Notes: generated by a model from the sequence alone, not told the origin. 64,000 bases of DNA from a candidate division KSB1 bacterium (GCA_034506175.1 JAPDQB010000009.1:1-64000); one strand, 5' to 3'. Positions 9,178-18,080 are shown, counted from the first letter of the stretch. Program-made: numbers and translations.

Positions 9178-9216
9178 CGCAGACATCTTGTCTGCAGTCG
9201 GGAAGACTGCGCTACG
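9174..9216. repeat. GTAGCGC-family branched hairpin repeat
   Basis: GTAGCGCAG at 9174 pairs with CTGCGCTAC at 9207. Inside are two smaller hairpins, GCAGACA/TGTCTGC and AGTC/GACT, so the folded strand would form a three-way junction. The first TAG is the stop codon of the preceding gene. Confidence 0.75.
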
Positions 9217-9273
9217 ATTTTGCCCCTGTGATTGGGGCATTACTCGTAAACATTTTTCTGTCTTGATTTTCTT

Positions 9274-9290
9274 AAAAAGTTAGTGACATT
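9274..9290. mobile_element. Solo terminal inverted repeat of the IS4-type element
   Basis: AAAAAGTTAGTGACATT is identical over 17 bp to the right end of the IS4-type remnant at 49351-49939. No transposase sequence is attached, so this is either a scar from an excised or deleted copy or a chance match. It lies ~70 bp ahead of the caspase gene. Confidence 0.5.
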
Positions 9291-9361
9291 GTGCCGCCGG
9301 CCCCACGGTTGTCATAACTTTTCCGAAGTGATGTAAATCCAATTAGGTAAGGAGGGGAAAA

Positions 9362-11272
9362 ATGATCAGGTGCACAGGTTCCAAGAATCACAAAGCTTTT
9401 TTACAATTTGTTTTGCTATTAGCGCTTTGCCGGTTCGGTTCCGTTCACAGCCAGGAGCAGACGCCAGCGGAACCGTACGTCGTCCATGAATACAAACCCG
9501 GATTTTACACCGGGTTCGCCTTCGTCGGATATCAAGGCCGTGAAATCTCCAGCGACTTTTCCACCATCAGCTACCGCACCACGGCCACCGGCATGATGTG
9601 GAATTACGCCTCGCGCTATTTCGGGCTGAACCTGAATGTCTTTCGTGCTTTCGCCTTTCGAGAATTTATTTTCGATCGGGAGGCAGCGGTATTGATGAAT
9701 TGGGCCGAGGCGGGCATCAGTTTTCCGCTGTTGCGGCGCTGGCAAGGCAAGGGCTTCTTCTCGAAATATTCCTTGATGCTGACGGCGAACACCTCGCTTT
9801 TCAAAAAGCTCTATCGCCAACGCCGTGATGAAAACAGCGCCGGCAGTTCCAAATATATCGAAGAGACCTTTCCGCAGATTTATGATTTCGGGCTCGAGTT
9901 CCGCCGCAATTTGATCCTTTTTAAAGTCGGTTACCTCACTCAGATCCGTAAGTATACAGCCGCACATCCGGAGTTTGCGCAAGTGCCGAGCGACATGTCC
10001 GGCCCTTATTTTGAAATCGCCATGGGCTTGGGCTTTTGGAGCAAGCGCCAGGAAAGTCACATTCTTCATCAAAAGGAAAAGATCGAAGAACAAGCGTCGC
10101 CGGAAATGCACGCCGAGATTCAATTTACCGAACCTTCCGGTAATGGCAAGCTGGATGGTGGCGAAATCGGCGCCGTCAAAATCGCGCTCGAAAATTCCGG
10201 CAAGGGGCAGGCGCGAGGAATAGAAGTGAGGTTGCGCTATCTCAAGCGCAAGCATGAAAACCTCGCCTTCTCCCAGAGCATACGGGTAGATAATCTGGCG
10301 CCGAAGAGCAGCACCACTCTGGAAGTGCCGATCAGTGCGGATCGCGATGCACAGGACGATCAAGTCGAGATGGAAGTGGAGATTTCCGGAAGAAATTTCG
10401 ATCGCATCACCAAAGAAATCGGCTTTGCCGTGCAGGAGTATGATGCCACTGATGAGCCGCGTCACACCGACCTGCAAAATCCGGACGCCATCGCCGTGGT
10501 GATTGGCATTCGCGATTATCAAAATCCGCAAATCCCGGCCGTCGCCTATGCGGCCAACGATGCGAAAGTGTTTCGGGAATACCTGATCAATACCATGGGC
10601 GTGAAACCCGATAACATCCTGCCGAAAAATCCCGACGAGCCTCTCACTGCGGGCAGTTTTAAAACGCTTATTCGTCGAGTTCTGCCGAGTTATATCCACG
10701 AAGGGATTTCGGAAGTTTATTTTTACTACGCCGGTCACGGCGCGCCGGACCCCAATGCCAAAGATGCTTTTCTGGTGCCTTACGATTGCGACCCGAACTT
10801 CGTCAATGCCGACAATGCTTACCGTCTCGGCGAATTGTACTTCGATCTCGCCAATTTGAAAGCCAAGCATTTGACCATCATCATCGACGCCTGTTTCAGC
10901 GGCTATGGCGGCGATGGCAAAGCGATCATTCGCAACATCAGTCCTGTCCGGTTGCAGGTGCAGAACCCATTGATGTTACACCCGGCGGTGACCTTTTTCA
11001 CTTCGTCACAGATGGAGCAAGTCTCCAATTGGTATCCGGAAAAGCGTCACGGCCTGTTTACGTATTTCTTTCTCAAAGGTCTGCGGGGCAAAGCCGATGC
11101 GAATGGCGACCGCAAGATCACCGCGGGCGAGATGAAGGCCTTTCTGAAAGATCCGAACAACGGTGTGCCCTATTGGTCGAAGCGGGAATTTCAACGGCCA
11201 CAAGAACCGGTGGCATTTTCCTCCGATCCGGATAGAGTGATGGTGGATTATAGCGGGGTCGCTGTAAAATGA
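9362..11272 (+). CDS. Exported caspase-like (C14) protease with N-terminal barrel-like domain
   Basis: 636 residues with an AAGGAGGGG ribosome site. There is a signal peptide at 1-30 (cut near VHSQEQ). Residues ~35-225 are beta-rich with alternating aromatic strands, resembling an outer-membrane barrel fragment. Residues ~250-365 resemble a CARDB/Ig-like domain (GNGKLDGGE...). The peptidase C14 domain occupies ~375-600: VVIGIRDYQ, the catalytic His459 in YYAGHG, and the catalytic Cys511 in DACFSG, so the dyad is intact. It is the first gene of an envelope cluster with DUF4384, LPP20-like and CsgG/FlgO-like proteins. The substrate is unknown; metacaspase-like enzymes cut after Arg/Lys or Asp. 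Confidence 0.85.
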   Translation: MIRCTGSKNHKAFLQFVLLLALCRFGSVHSQEQTPAEPYVVHEYKPGFYTGFAFVGYQGREISSDFSTISYRTTATGMMWNYASRYFGLNLNVFRAFAFREFIFDREAAVLMNWAEAGISFPLLRRWQGKGFFSKYSLMLTANTSLFKKLYRQRRDENSAGSSKYIEETFPQIYDFGLEFRRNLILFKVGYLTQIRKYTAAHPEFAQVPSDMSGPYFEIAMGLGFWSKRQESHILHQKEKIEEQASPEMHAEIQFTEPSGNGKLDGGEIGAVKIALENSGKGQARGIEVRLRYLKRKHENLAFSQSIRVDNLAPKSSTTLEVPISADRDAQDDQVEMEVEISGRNFDRITKEIGFAVQEYDATDEPRHTDLQNPDAIAVVIGIRDYQNPQIPAVAYAANDAKVFREYLINTMGVKPDNILPKNPDEPLTAGSFKTLIRRVLPSYIHEGISEVYFYYAGHGAPDPNAKDAFLVPYDCDPNFVNADNAYRLGELYFDLANLKAKHLTIIIDACFSGYGGDGKAIIRNISPVRLQVQNPLMLHPAVTFFTSSQMEQVSNWYPEKRHGLFTYFFLKGLRGKADANGDRKITAGEMKAFLKDPNNGVPYWSKREFQRPQEPVAFSSDPDRVMVDYSGVAVK

Positions 11273-11332
11273 AGTCTCTCGTTACCAACGCGGGAAAATC
11301 GTAACGCGACACACTGCGGCAACCAAATTTTC

Positions 11333-11392
11333 TGGACGCTGATTGACGCTGATTTTTATCTATGGTAATCTGCGGAAATCTGTGTCCTAAAA
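11333..11392. repeat. Diverged ATCCGTG-family repeat
   Basis: This copy has GACGCTGATTGACGCTGATT on one side and AATCTGCGGAAATCTGTG on the other, the same layout as the ATCCGTG elements with altered words. It is part of a 372-bp gene-free stretch (11273-11644) filled almost wholly by repeats. Confidence 0.5.
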
Positions 11393-11467
11393 TCTTCGCG
11401 GTCATGATAGTTTTTGCGGAGTAATCGCCCATGCCTAATTGGGCACCCGATAATTATGAAAATGATA

Positions 11468-11516
11468 TTTCGTAGTAGTGCCTTCAGGCACCGACCCTGA
11501 AGGGTCTACTACGAAA
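11468..11516. repeat. Branched hairpin (TTTCGTAGTAG family)
   Basis: An 11-bp perfect outer stem (TTTCGTAGTAG with CTACTACGAAA) encloses two hairpins, TGCC-TTCA-GGCA and GACCC-TGAA-GGGTC. The layout matches the GTAGCGC elements although the sequence is unrelated. Confidence 0.7.
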
Positions 11517-11538
11517 GTTGTTTTCATATGAATACAAT

Positions 11539-11615
11539 AACCACGGATTTCTCGGATGTGCACGGATTTGTTCTCAATCACCAATCCGTGAAAATCCGTG
11601 TAATCCGTGGTGAAC
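11539..11615. repeat. ATCCGTG-family inverted repeat
   Basis: AACCACGGATT at the left pairs with AATCCGTGGT at the right. Further CGGATG, CACGGATTTG and AATCCGTG words lie between them. It ends just before the DUF4384 gene. Confidence 0.75.
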
Positions 11616-11644
11616 TTCTTTAGGATTGGCTCAAGATCAACTCT

Positions 11645-12550
11645 GTGCTCGTGAAGCATTTGCGCTCAAAAAAATTCGGGTTAATCCATTTCTTCTGTGT
11701 CCTGATGTTTCTCACTCCGGTGGAGTCGTCTGCTCAACACCATCCTCGGATCGATACGACCACGACCGTTGGTTTGGCGTTAATGGAAAACTTGACGCCA
11801 CAGCAAGCGCGCACTGCCGCCCTCAATGAGGCCCGCGCCGAGGCGGTGCGCATCGTTGCCGGCGTCAAAATACGCAGTGAGAGCATCGGGGTGAGAAGCG
11901 AAAGCATGCAGGAAGGAAAAACCACGGCGCTGCAGGATTTTTTCGCCTCGGTGAACCGGGATGTGGCGTACGGCCATGTTGTTCGGCAAGAGATTCTCTC
12001 TGAAGGCACGGTGACGCTGGCGACCATTGCCGGCAAACCACCGCAAGTCTATTACAAAGTGAGAATCCGCGCGCATGTGGCGGTTGAGCAAGGCGAGCCT
12101 GATCCGACTTTCAGCTTGCAGGTGAAGACCAACAAAGACATCTATCGCGAAAACGAGCTTATGACCATCGATATCAAAGCGACGCAGGATTGCTACGTGT
12201 ACGTCTTCAATGTCATGGCCAACGACAGCTTGTTGGTGCTGTTTCCCAATCTGTACATGCAAGACAATCGTTTGAAAGCGGACTCCACCTTGCACTTGAT
12301 GCCAAAAGGCCTCAGCTTGCAGGTGAGCTTGCTGCCGGGCATGCAGCGCGCGACGGAGTTGATTTACGTCGTCGCCACCAGGCAGCGCTACAAGTTTGCG
12401 CCGGAATGGCGGGAGGAAGACGAAGCTTTGCGCAGCACTGTAACCAAAAGCTTTGCCTTTATCGAACTGCCGCGCTGGCTGGCCAATATTCCGCCGGATC
12501 AACGCACGGATCGGGTGGCGGCGTATGAGGTGTATCGGCCGGGGAGGTGA
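11645..12550 (+). CDS. Exported DUF4384-domain protein
   Basis: 301 residues from a GTG start (GTG at 11651 is an equal candidate; no good ribosome site is seen). A signal peptide ends near SSAQ. Residues ~45-140 resemble the FlgT/LPP20-type N-terminal fold (ALNEARAEAVRIVAGVKI). Residues ~155-260 match DUF4384: LQVKTNKDIYRENELMTIDI, CYVYVFN and LLVLFPN. DUF4384 domains are repeatedly linked to caspase-like peptidases and CsgG-type secretion proteins, which fits the gene next door. The protein is probably a periplasmic or outer-membrane partner of the caspase. Confidence 0.75.
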   Translation: MLVKHLRSKKFGLIHFFCVLMFLTPVESSAQHHPRIDTTTTVGLALMENLTPQQARTAALNEARAEAVRIVAGVKIRSESIGVRSESMQEGKTTALQDFFASVNRDVAYGHVVRQEILSEGTVTLATIAGKPPQVYYKVRIRAHVAVEQGEPDPTFSLQVKTNKDIYRENELMTIDIKATQDCYVYVFNVMANDSLLVLFPNLYMQDNRLKADSTLHLMPKGLSLQVSLLPGMQRATELIYVVATRQRYKFAPEWREEDEALRSTVTKSFAFIELPRWLANIPPDQRTDRVAAYEVYRPGR

Positions 12551-12590
12551 ACTGCTGCTGTAGGATGAATTCCCACAGCTAAAAAGTGAA

Positions 12591-12629
12591 AGCCATCTGA
12601 AGATGGCTAACTAGGCGGCTTTAGCCGTC
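12591..12629. repeat. Paired hairpins (GCCATC family)
   Basis: AGCCATC-TGAA-GATGGCT is a perfect 7-bp hairpin, followed 5 bp later by a GGCGGCT/AGCCGTC hairpin. The TGAA loop is shared with the element at 11468. Both lie in the 226-bp gap after the DUF4384 gene. Confidence 0.65.
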
Positions 12630-12776
12630 ATTTACGTCTCAGCACGATGTTTTAGCATTGGGCGAATATTTATTTTATACTGGGCAAAGACCCCGATGAG
12701 GCATAAAGAATGGTTTTGTTCATCACTGACAAATTCATAGGTAGCGTAACGCAAAATCAGGAAAGGAGAATGAATT

Positions 12777-13210
12777 ATGAAGGAGAAGACGAATGGCATT
12801 GGTCAAGTAATAGGGGGTTGTATAGGGCAGGCAATAGGCGTTTTCATTTTTCTGGCTATTCTCCTTTGGATCGGTGGCATTACACGCACCGAAGTGACAT
12901 ATATGCCTGCCAACACCAAACAAGGTCAGAATCAGGTGTCCTTCGAGGAAAAACTGAATGCACGTCATTGGTAATGGGACTTGTCAAGGGCAAACAACCC
13001 GACATCAATTCTATACTCAGCAAATATGTAGAGGATGGTGATCAATTAGTCCGAATGACATTCATCATGAAACACTCCTGGACGGACGTACTGATATCGG
13101 GAATTACATTTGGAGTATACACGCCCGTAACGGTTATTATTAAGGGCACCGTGAACAAAAAAATCGAGAAAGCAAAAAGCGGCATAACGTCGAACAAACG
13201 CCGACGATGA
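12777..13210 (+). pseudogene. Frameshifted Bor/Iss-like membrane protein
   Basis: AAAGGAG precedes ATG 12777. The first frame encodes a TM helix (about 18-35) and TEVTYMPANTKQGQ, then stops at 12974. The next frame continues with CTSLVMGLVKGKQPDIN and LISGITFGVYTPVTVIIKG, which matches the C-terminal half of Bor/Iss lipoproteins (compare the family's GIYTP turn). Joining the frames at the A5 run near 12950 gives one sensible protein of about 144 residues, so a one-base change has split the gene, or the assembly has an error there. Bor-like proteins are outer-membrane lipoproteins linked to serum resistance; this one has a TM helix in place of a lipobox. Confidence 0.55.
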
Positions 13211-13255
13211 TGGGGGATAAGAGCAGGGTTTTTGTGAAGTACTGAAGTGGAGAGA

Positions 13256-13321
13256 ACCACGGATTGCACGGATTGACACGGAAAAAGAAATCCGTGCTCA
13301 TCCGTGTAATTTGTGGTTAAA
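13256..13321. repeat. ATCCGTG-family inverted repeat
   Basis: AACCACGGATTGCACGGATT at the left mirrors ATCCGTG...TGTGGTT at the right. It lies between the Bor-like pseudogene and the LPP20-like gene. Confidence 0.75.
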
Positions 13322-13370
13322 TGAAAGCAGACTTATTTTTTAACTTTTAAACTCATCTCAAGGAGGTCTT

Positions 13371-13940
13371 ATGAAGACAAGATTGCTTCTGCTGGCGCTC
13401 TCTGCTGTGTGCCTGCTGGTTTTGGCCTGTGGCGGCGCCAAGAAGTTGACCTCGGGCGAAGGCTCGACCGGCGCGACCAATCTCGCATCCCCACCGGCAT
13501 GGTTTTCCAGCGTTCCGTCTCACAAGGACACGTTATATGCGGCTGCCACGGCGACCTCCAAGGATTTGCAATTAGCCATCGATAAAGCGACTTTGCAGGC
13601 GCGAACCGGAATCGGCGAGCAAATAAGCTCTCGTCTAAAATCTATGGCTCAACGTCTGATCACGGAAGCGGGCGAAGGAGTGGAGTCGCAACTGAGCGCT
13701 GCCACAGAGAGAGTCATTCAGAATACGGTGAATGTGGAATTGGTCGGCTCAAAGGTGATGAAGCAAAACCAAACCATGGAGAACGGTTTATGGCGATGCT
13801 ACGTTCTTGTCAGTTATCCGATAGGCGCAGCCAATGCCGCTTTCGTTGAGAGCATGAAACGTGAACAGGTCGTGCGCGCCCGCCAGGATTTGCAAGATGC
13901 GGTGCAACGCATGCACGACGAAATTGCCAAGAATCAATAG
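13371..13940 (+). CDS. LPP20-like lipoprotein
   Basis: 189 residues with AAGGAGGT before the ATG. The lipobox LVLAC places the lipidated Cys near residue 20. The mature part opens PPAWF and has AAATATSKDLQLAIDKATLQARTGIGEQI, the conserved layout of LPP20-family lipoproteins (a W near the start, then a long helix with alternating Ala). The C-terminal helix is charged. LPP20, DUF4384 and FlgO/CsgG proteins often lie together and are thought to build outer-membrane-linked complexes. The next gene begins 113 bp downstream. Confidence 0.75.
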   Translation: MKTRLLLLALSAVCLLVLACGGAKKLTSGEGSTGATNLASPPAWFSSVPSHKDTLYAAATATSKDLQLAIDKATLQARTGIGEQISSRLKSMAQRLITEAGEGVESQLSAATERVIQNTVNVELVGSKVMKQNQTMENGLWRCYVLVSYPIGAANAAFVESMKREQVVRARQDLQDAVQRMHDEIAKNQ

Positions 13941-14053
13941 AGCGATTGGGTGTAGGGGACTGTCGAGTCGTTGGTAAAACAATGGCGAAGTCCTGGCAGT
14001 TCCCTTTTTCAAAAACAAGCGTATCGCGCAACAGTGCGATCCAGGAGACCATC

Positions 14054-15727
14054 ATGAAGTCATTTATCTTTGCCGTCGTCAGCCTTTTCCTTATTTCGGA
14101 AAAGACATTCCCGCAAGACTACCATTCTCGCATGCAAAGCTTGCTGGCGCAGATTGACGCGGAAGAGGTTCATCATCAAATCAATCTGATCACGACAAAA
14201 GTTGGCTCCGACCTTTCTCTTCGTCGCCTGCTCTCGGTTGCCATCCTGCCTTTTCGCGATGCCCAGAATCGTCGCACCGGCCTTGCCGAATATCTTGCTG
14301 CCGAGTTCGGCAAGAAACTCACCAGGCAGGAGATGCTCGAAGTCACAGCGGCAGACCAGACCGCGAGTATGCTGCGCAATGAAACAAGTCTGGCGGCGAT
14401 ACGCTGGCCGCAAGATGGCGCGGCGATAGCAGCAGCATTAGGCGTGCCGGCTCTATTGCGTGGCCGGATCATCGATGGCGCCGGGGAATTTGTTTTAGTG
14501 ATTGATATTTACAGCGTAGCAAAAAATCAAGTTGTTGGAACGCATCGCGCCAACTTGCCACGCACGGCGGGCCTCATTCGTCTAATGGAATTGGTGTTGG
14601 ATGAAAATACGACTACGAAAGCTGATGCTCCGCCAGCACTACCGGAAACTCCTACCACTGAAAAACCAAGAATCGAGCCGGCGCCATCTCCGAATATCTC
14701 TACCCCAACCGTGACGACCGCCCTCGAAATCGCGGTGCGCAACTTGGCGGACAAGCTCGCCGCACGGTTGATCGAAGCAAAACAATTCAAAGTCGGTGTG
14801 TTGGAGTTTTTGGATTTGCAAGGCCGCATTTCCCAGCTTGGCAAGTTCATGGCAGAAGATTTGACCACGGCCTTTTTTGAGAAAGGCAAGTTCTCGCTCG
14901 TGGAGCGCGGCCTGTTGCAGCAGGTGATGCGCGAGCATGCGTTGACGCAAACCGGCATCATCGACGTCACGCAGGCGCAGGAAATCGGCAAGGCCGTCGG
15001 CGCCGATGCGATTATCACCGGCTCGCTGAGTGACATTGGCAACGAGATCAAAGCCAACGCGCGGCTCATTGACGTGCGCGGCGGTGTTGTGCTCGCGGTA
15101 GCCGGCGAGAGCATCGCCAAGACGGAAAACGTCGCCAAGATGTTCAATACCATAATCTGGTCGCCCGGCGGCAAGACCAAACCGTTGCCACAACCGCCAA
15201 CGCCAATAACGACGCCATCCGCGCCGGGGAGCTACGTCTTTTTCGAGGACTTTCAAAACGTGCAGGAGGGCATGTTGCCGGAAGGCTGGCTGGGCGGCGA
15301 GAAGCTGATGGTCAAAAGCGATGGTCGCCAGAAGTTTGTCACCGATTTCGAGCGGCAGGAAACCCACAAAGTGCTCATCGACAACGTCGTCTTCCCGGAG
15401 AATTTTGAATTCATCACGATTTTTCAATTTGGCAACCAAGCCTATGGAACGCATTTGATTGCCTACCTCGGCTCGTTGACGATGACCATTGATGTCTATG
15501 GCTGGTACAAACTGAATAATACGCTGGTTGATAAACATATCGATTGGCGCAACAAGGTGGTGAAAACGGTGCTGACCAAAGACGGGCCGATCTTCAAGCT
15601 TTTTATCAATGGCGAAGAGGTGCTGTTGATACGTGATACCAACTACAAGCTGCCGCAGGCGGTGTCTTTGGAGATTCGGAATCAGAGCGGGTTCAAGTTG
15701 ATGCAGGTGGGTTTGCGGGCGCTGTGA
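14054..15727 (+). CDS. Exported FlgO/CsgG-like protein with C-terminal lectin-like domain
   Basis: ATG 14054 (GGAG 7 nt upstream, then a signal peptide ending near TFPQ) is preferred over the upstream in-frame start at 13946. About 557 residues. Two FlgO/CsgG-like modules follow: ~45-190 (VAILPFRDAQNRRTGLAEYLA) and ~230-365 (VGVLEFLDLQGRISQLGKFMAEDL, LVERGLLQQVMREH, GKAVGADAIITGSLSD). After a Pro-rich linker, residues ~400-557 form a LamG/concanavalin-like sandwich (FFEDFQN...). CsgG-like proteins sit at the outer membrane. It is the last gene of the caspase cluster. Confidence 0.8.
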   Translation: MKSFIFAVVSLFLISEKTFPQDYHSRMQSLLAQIDAEEVHHQINLITTKVGSDLSLRRLLSVAILPFRDAQNRRTGLAEYLAAEFGKKLTRQEMLEVTAADQTASMLRNETSLAAIRWPQDGAAIAAALGVPALLRGRIIDGAGEFVLVIDIYSVAKNQVVGTHRANLPRTAGLIRLMELVLDENTTTKADAPPALPETPTTEKPRIEPAPSPNISTPTVTTALEIAVRNLADKLAARLIEAKQFKVGVLEFLDLQGRISQLGKFMAEDLTTAFFEKGKFSLVERGLLQQVMREHALTQTGIIDVTQAQEIGKAVGADAIITGSLSDIGNEIKANARLIDVRGGVVLAVAGESIAKTENVAKMFNTIIWSPGGKTKPLPQPPTPITTPSAPGSYVFFEDFQNVQEGMLPEGWLGGEKLMVKSDGRQKFVTDFERQETHKVLIDNVVFPENFEFITIFQFGNQAYGTHLIAYLGSLTMTIDVYGWYKLNNTLVDKHIDWRNKVVKTVLTKDGPIFKLFINGEEVLLIRDTNYKLPQAVSLEIRNQSGFKLMQVGLRAL

Positions 15728-15802
15728 TGTTTGCTTTTGACGGGTAAGATGGCTGAATAGGAGGCTGGGAATCGGTGTCTTTACGCCATGAAATCATGTC
15801 TC

Positions 15803-17545
15803 TCACCTAAACTGCATCATCATCCTCAACCCTTCCGTCGCCGCAATCAGCTCCTCCGTGCTCATCTTGCGAAACCGCTCCGGCAGCAAAGCCGGATACG
15901 AGCAATGCAACGCTGCCACGTGCATCTGAAATTCGCGTTCACGAACAATTGACATGCCGGCGCGCCAGGAGTCGAGCACTTGCAGCACGCTGATTTGCGG
16001 ATTTTTGCGGCGCGCGTGCAGCATTTCGGCGGTGAGGTTGCGAAAGTCGCGCGCAGAGAAGTTGGCAGTTTTGGCGATGAGCGCATCCCAATCAGCAGGG
16101 GAGAGGGCATCCAGCGGCACGCCTTTGCGTTTGAACAATTCGCGGATGAAAGCAACGCGCTTTTCGCCTTCGGGATCAAAGACGGCGATTTGAATCGGGC
16201 TGCGGCTTTTTACATCGGGGTCAAGCTCGTCGGGACGCGACGTCATCAAGCCCCACAACACTTTCACGAGATTGCGCTCGTCGCCCATCATTTGAATGAT
16301 GTTGCCGGCAAGCTGCTTCTCCGCCTCGTGCGTCGTGGGAGAGTGTACCGAGCCAAACGCCGTATGCGCTTCATCGACGAGAATGAGAATTTTGCCAAAC
16401 GTCAGCACGTACCAGCGGAACAACTCGAACATCACCGAAGTCTGGCCGTAGTACATGCTGCGCAGATTTTTGATGCGAATCACCACGCGGCCGGATTTGC
16501 CGGCATAGGCTTGCAACAGAAAAGTTTTGCCGCCTCCGTTCGGCCCGGAAACCAGCACCGCGGACACCGCGGTATCACGATGCTCGCAGCGCTCGAACAC
16601 GTCGTCTAGAATCTGCTTGTGCTCATCGTTGCCGATCACCGCGTCGGGGCCGAAGGCGGGAATCTCGACTTCGATGATGTCACCCAGATGCTCGCGCAGC
16701 AAATTGTTGATCTCGGCCAACAGCATGGCGCGCGTCACCGGTTTTTTCTCACTGACCGCATCTTCAAAAAGATCTTTGAGCACCTCCAGCGTGAGTCCGG
16801 CGCTGTCCGCGATAAATCTCTCCTTACCGCCTTCGAGTTGTAGAGCCTCGCCAAATTTGGGGTTTTTCAAAAAATGCTCAACGAACTGCCGCCGCTGTTC
16901 CTCGTCTGGTAAGGGAATGGAAATGCTTGCCGTATGCGGCAGTGCGCGCAGCAGGCTGTTCACTTCGGAGTTGGTGCGGTTGAGCAGAATGAAAAAATCT
17001 TTCTCTTCGCGAAATTCGGGTTGCGTCAGCCAGGCATAAAAAAACGCCAACCGGTTCTTGTCCAATTCCGGCAACCGGTTGATCTCGCCTTCGGGAAATA
17101 ATGTTCCCGCCAAACGCACAATAATGGCCAGCGGCTTCAACTCGGCATGTTTTTTCCGAAAGCGCACCATGCGTTCGGTGAGATGCTTCAACATCACCAG
17201 CGCCGCGAGAGATTGAAAGGTGTTGTTGGCGACAGCGTTGCGAAATTCCTCAAGCTCCTGCTCGCGAAATCCCTCCGCAGGCAAAAGATGCTCGGCGGAT
17301 TTCCACACGCGCGCAAAATCCAATTCGTCTTCTGGACTCAAAAACGAGATGCCGGCCATGTCGACGAACACAATGGTGAAATGCCCGCGCAGCGCGCGAT
17401 AGAGCACTTGATCCATCGGCGCAAACTCGTTCGTTGTCACATCCCAAAACGAATCGTGGATGTTGCCCGTCATCAGAATGACGTTCTTTTTGCGCTGGCG
17501 GTAGAGGCGATTAAGATCGTTTAAGAAATTGGGTCGGGTTGACAT
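15803..17545 (-). CDS. AAA+ ATPase, associated with the PspA/ABC cluster
   Basis: 580 residues. The N-terminal ~300 residues are a non-catalytic AAA-like region (RKKNVILMTGNIHDSFWD). The active AAA+ module follows, with Walker A GPNGGGKT near residue 334 and Walker B ILILVDEAH near 390, then SRSP and a helical lid. It is the last gene of the 15-kb minus-strand set that holds PspA, an ABC importer and vWA and SBP/OmpA proteins. AAA+ partners of PspA (such as PspF, or MoxR with vWA proteins) are known, so a remodelling role is plausible, but this family is not PspF. Confidence 0.75.
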   Translation of the reverse strand: MSTRPNFLNDLNRLYRQRKKNVILMTGNIHDSFWDVTTNEFAPMDQVLYRALRGHFTIVFVDMAGISFLSPEDELDFARVWKSAEHLLPAEGFREQELEEFRNAVANNTFQSLAALVMLKHLTERMVRFRKKHAELKPLAIIVRLAGTLFPEGEINRLPELDKNRLAFFYAWLTQPEFREEKDFFILLNRTNSEVNSLLRALPHTASISIPLPDEEQRRQFVEHFLKNPKFGEALQLEGGKERFIADSAGLTLEVLKDLFEDAVSEKKPVTRAMLLAEINNLLREHLGDIIEVEIPAFGPDAVIGNDEHKQILDDVFERCEHRDTAVSAVLVSGPNGGGKTFLLQAYAGKSGRVVIRIKNLRSMYYGQTSVMFELFRWYVLTFGKILILVDEAHTAFGSVHSPTTHEAEKQLAGNIIQMMGDERNLVKVLWGLMTSRPDELDPDVKSRSPIQIAVFDPEGEKRVAFIRELFKRKGVPLDALSPADWDALIAKTANFSARDFRNLTAEMLHARRKNPQISVLQVLDSWRAGMSIVREREFQMHVAALHCSYPALLPERFRKMSTEELIAATEGLRMMMQFR

Positions 17546-17550
17546 TTTTT

Positions 17551-17634
17551 CGTGTAACGTGTGACGTGTAACGGTCTTGGTTTTGAGACTGTTTGTTGTT
17601 CAAGGGGCGTGTAACGTGAGACGTGTAACGGTCT
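17551..17634. repeat. GTTACACG-family repeat, two copies
   Basis: The words CGTGTAACGTGTGACGTGTA and CGTGTAACGTGAGACGTGTA occur about 55 bp apart. They flank the 3' side of the four-helix-bundle pseudogene; another copy flanks its 5' side at 18121. Confidence 0.7.
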
Positions 17635-18080
17635 ATGATTTGACGGTTTGTTTGTTGCCATTATTGGCCTTGTCATTGGTCGTTTTACCGTTTTTAGTTT
17701 TCGTCTTGCGGTCTGCGCTTTTTGTGAGTTTGGCGACCATTTGAATCACGCCGACTAATTCTTGTCGAAAACTGTGATGTTCATTTTCTGTTATCGCCTC
17801 GAGCGAACACGCCAATGCGAGAATCGGAACGCATTCACGCGCGGAATTAATTGTAGGAATATTTGTAATAACGCTTCTTTTGTGCCTTTGAATCCTGCCC
17901 GCTGCCCTCAGCAATGTTCGTCAAGATCGACAAACCGGCACGTCGCAACTGATCGCCGATTGATGACTGAAGCAACCGCCTAAATTTGAGGCTGCGTCTA
18001 AAAATGTCACGATTCCAACGAAACGCCTTTTGATAAGACTCCAACTCCTCAAAGTCAAAACGAAATTTCCCCTTTGCCAT
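17633..18080 (-). pseudogene. Four-helix-bundle (S23-type) protein, frameshifted
   Basis: The first frame (from 18080) reads FDFEELESYQKAF...GLSILTNIAEGSGQDSKAQKKRYY, the hallmark of the S23/four-helix-bundle family, and stops within helix 3. A second frame continues with SARECVPILALACSLEAITE, the expected second half. The break coincides with a tandem AATTAATT: removing four bases restores one frame. These proteins occur as inserts in 23S rRNA genes and as free genes of unknown function. GTTACACG repeats border the gene on both sides. Confidence 0.65.

Noticed and set aside
9419-10870. A 483-codon open frame on the strand opposite the caspase gene
   Set aside because: It mirrors a well-supported gene with signal peptide and catalytic dyad, has no ribosome site, and its composition is that of a reverse-complement shadow.
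12777-13210. Programmed -1 frameshifting as the explanation for the split Bor-like gene
   Set aside because: The A5 run does not fit a good slippery heptamer and no downstream stem is obvious. A base error or mutation is simpler.
14639-15538. A 299-codon minus-strand frame inside the FlgO/CsgG-like gene
   Set aside because: Antisense to a gene with recognisable domains; no family resemblance. The same holds for long antisense frames at 38555-39472, 54625-55623 and 58791-59987.
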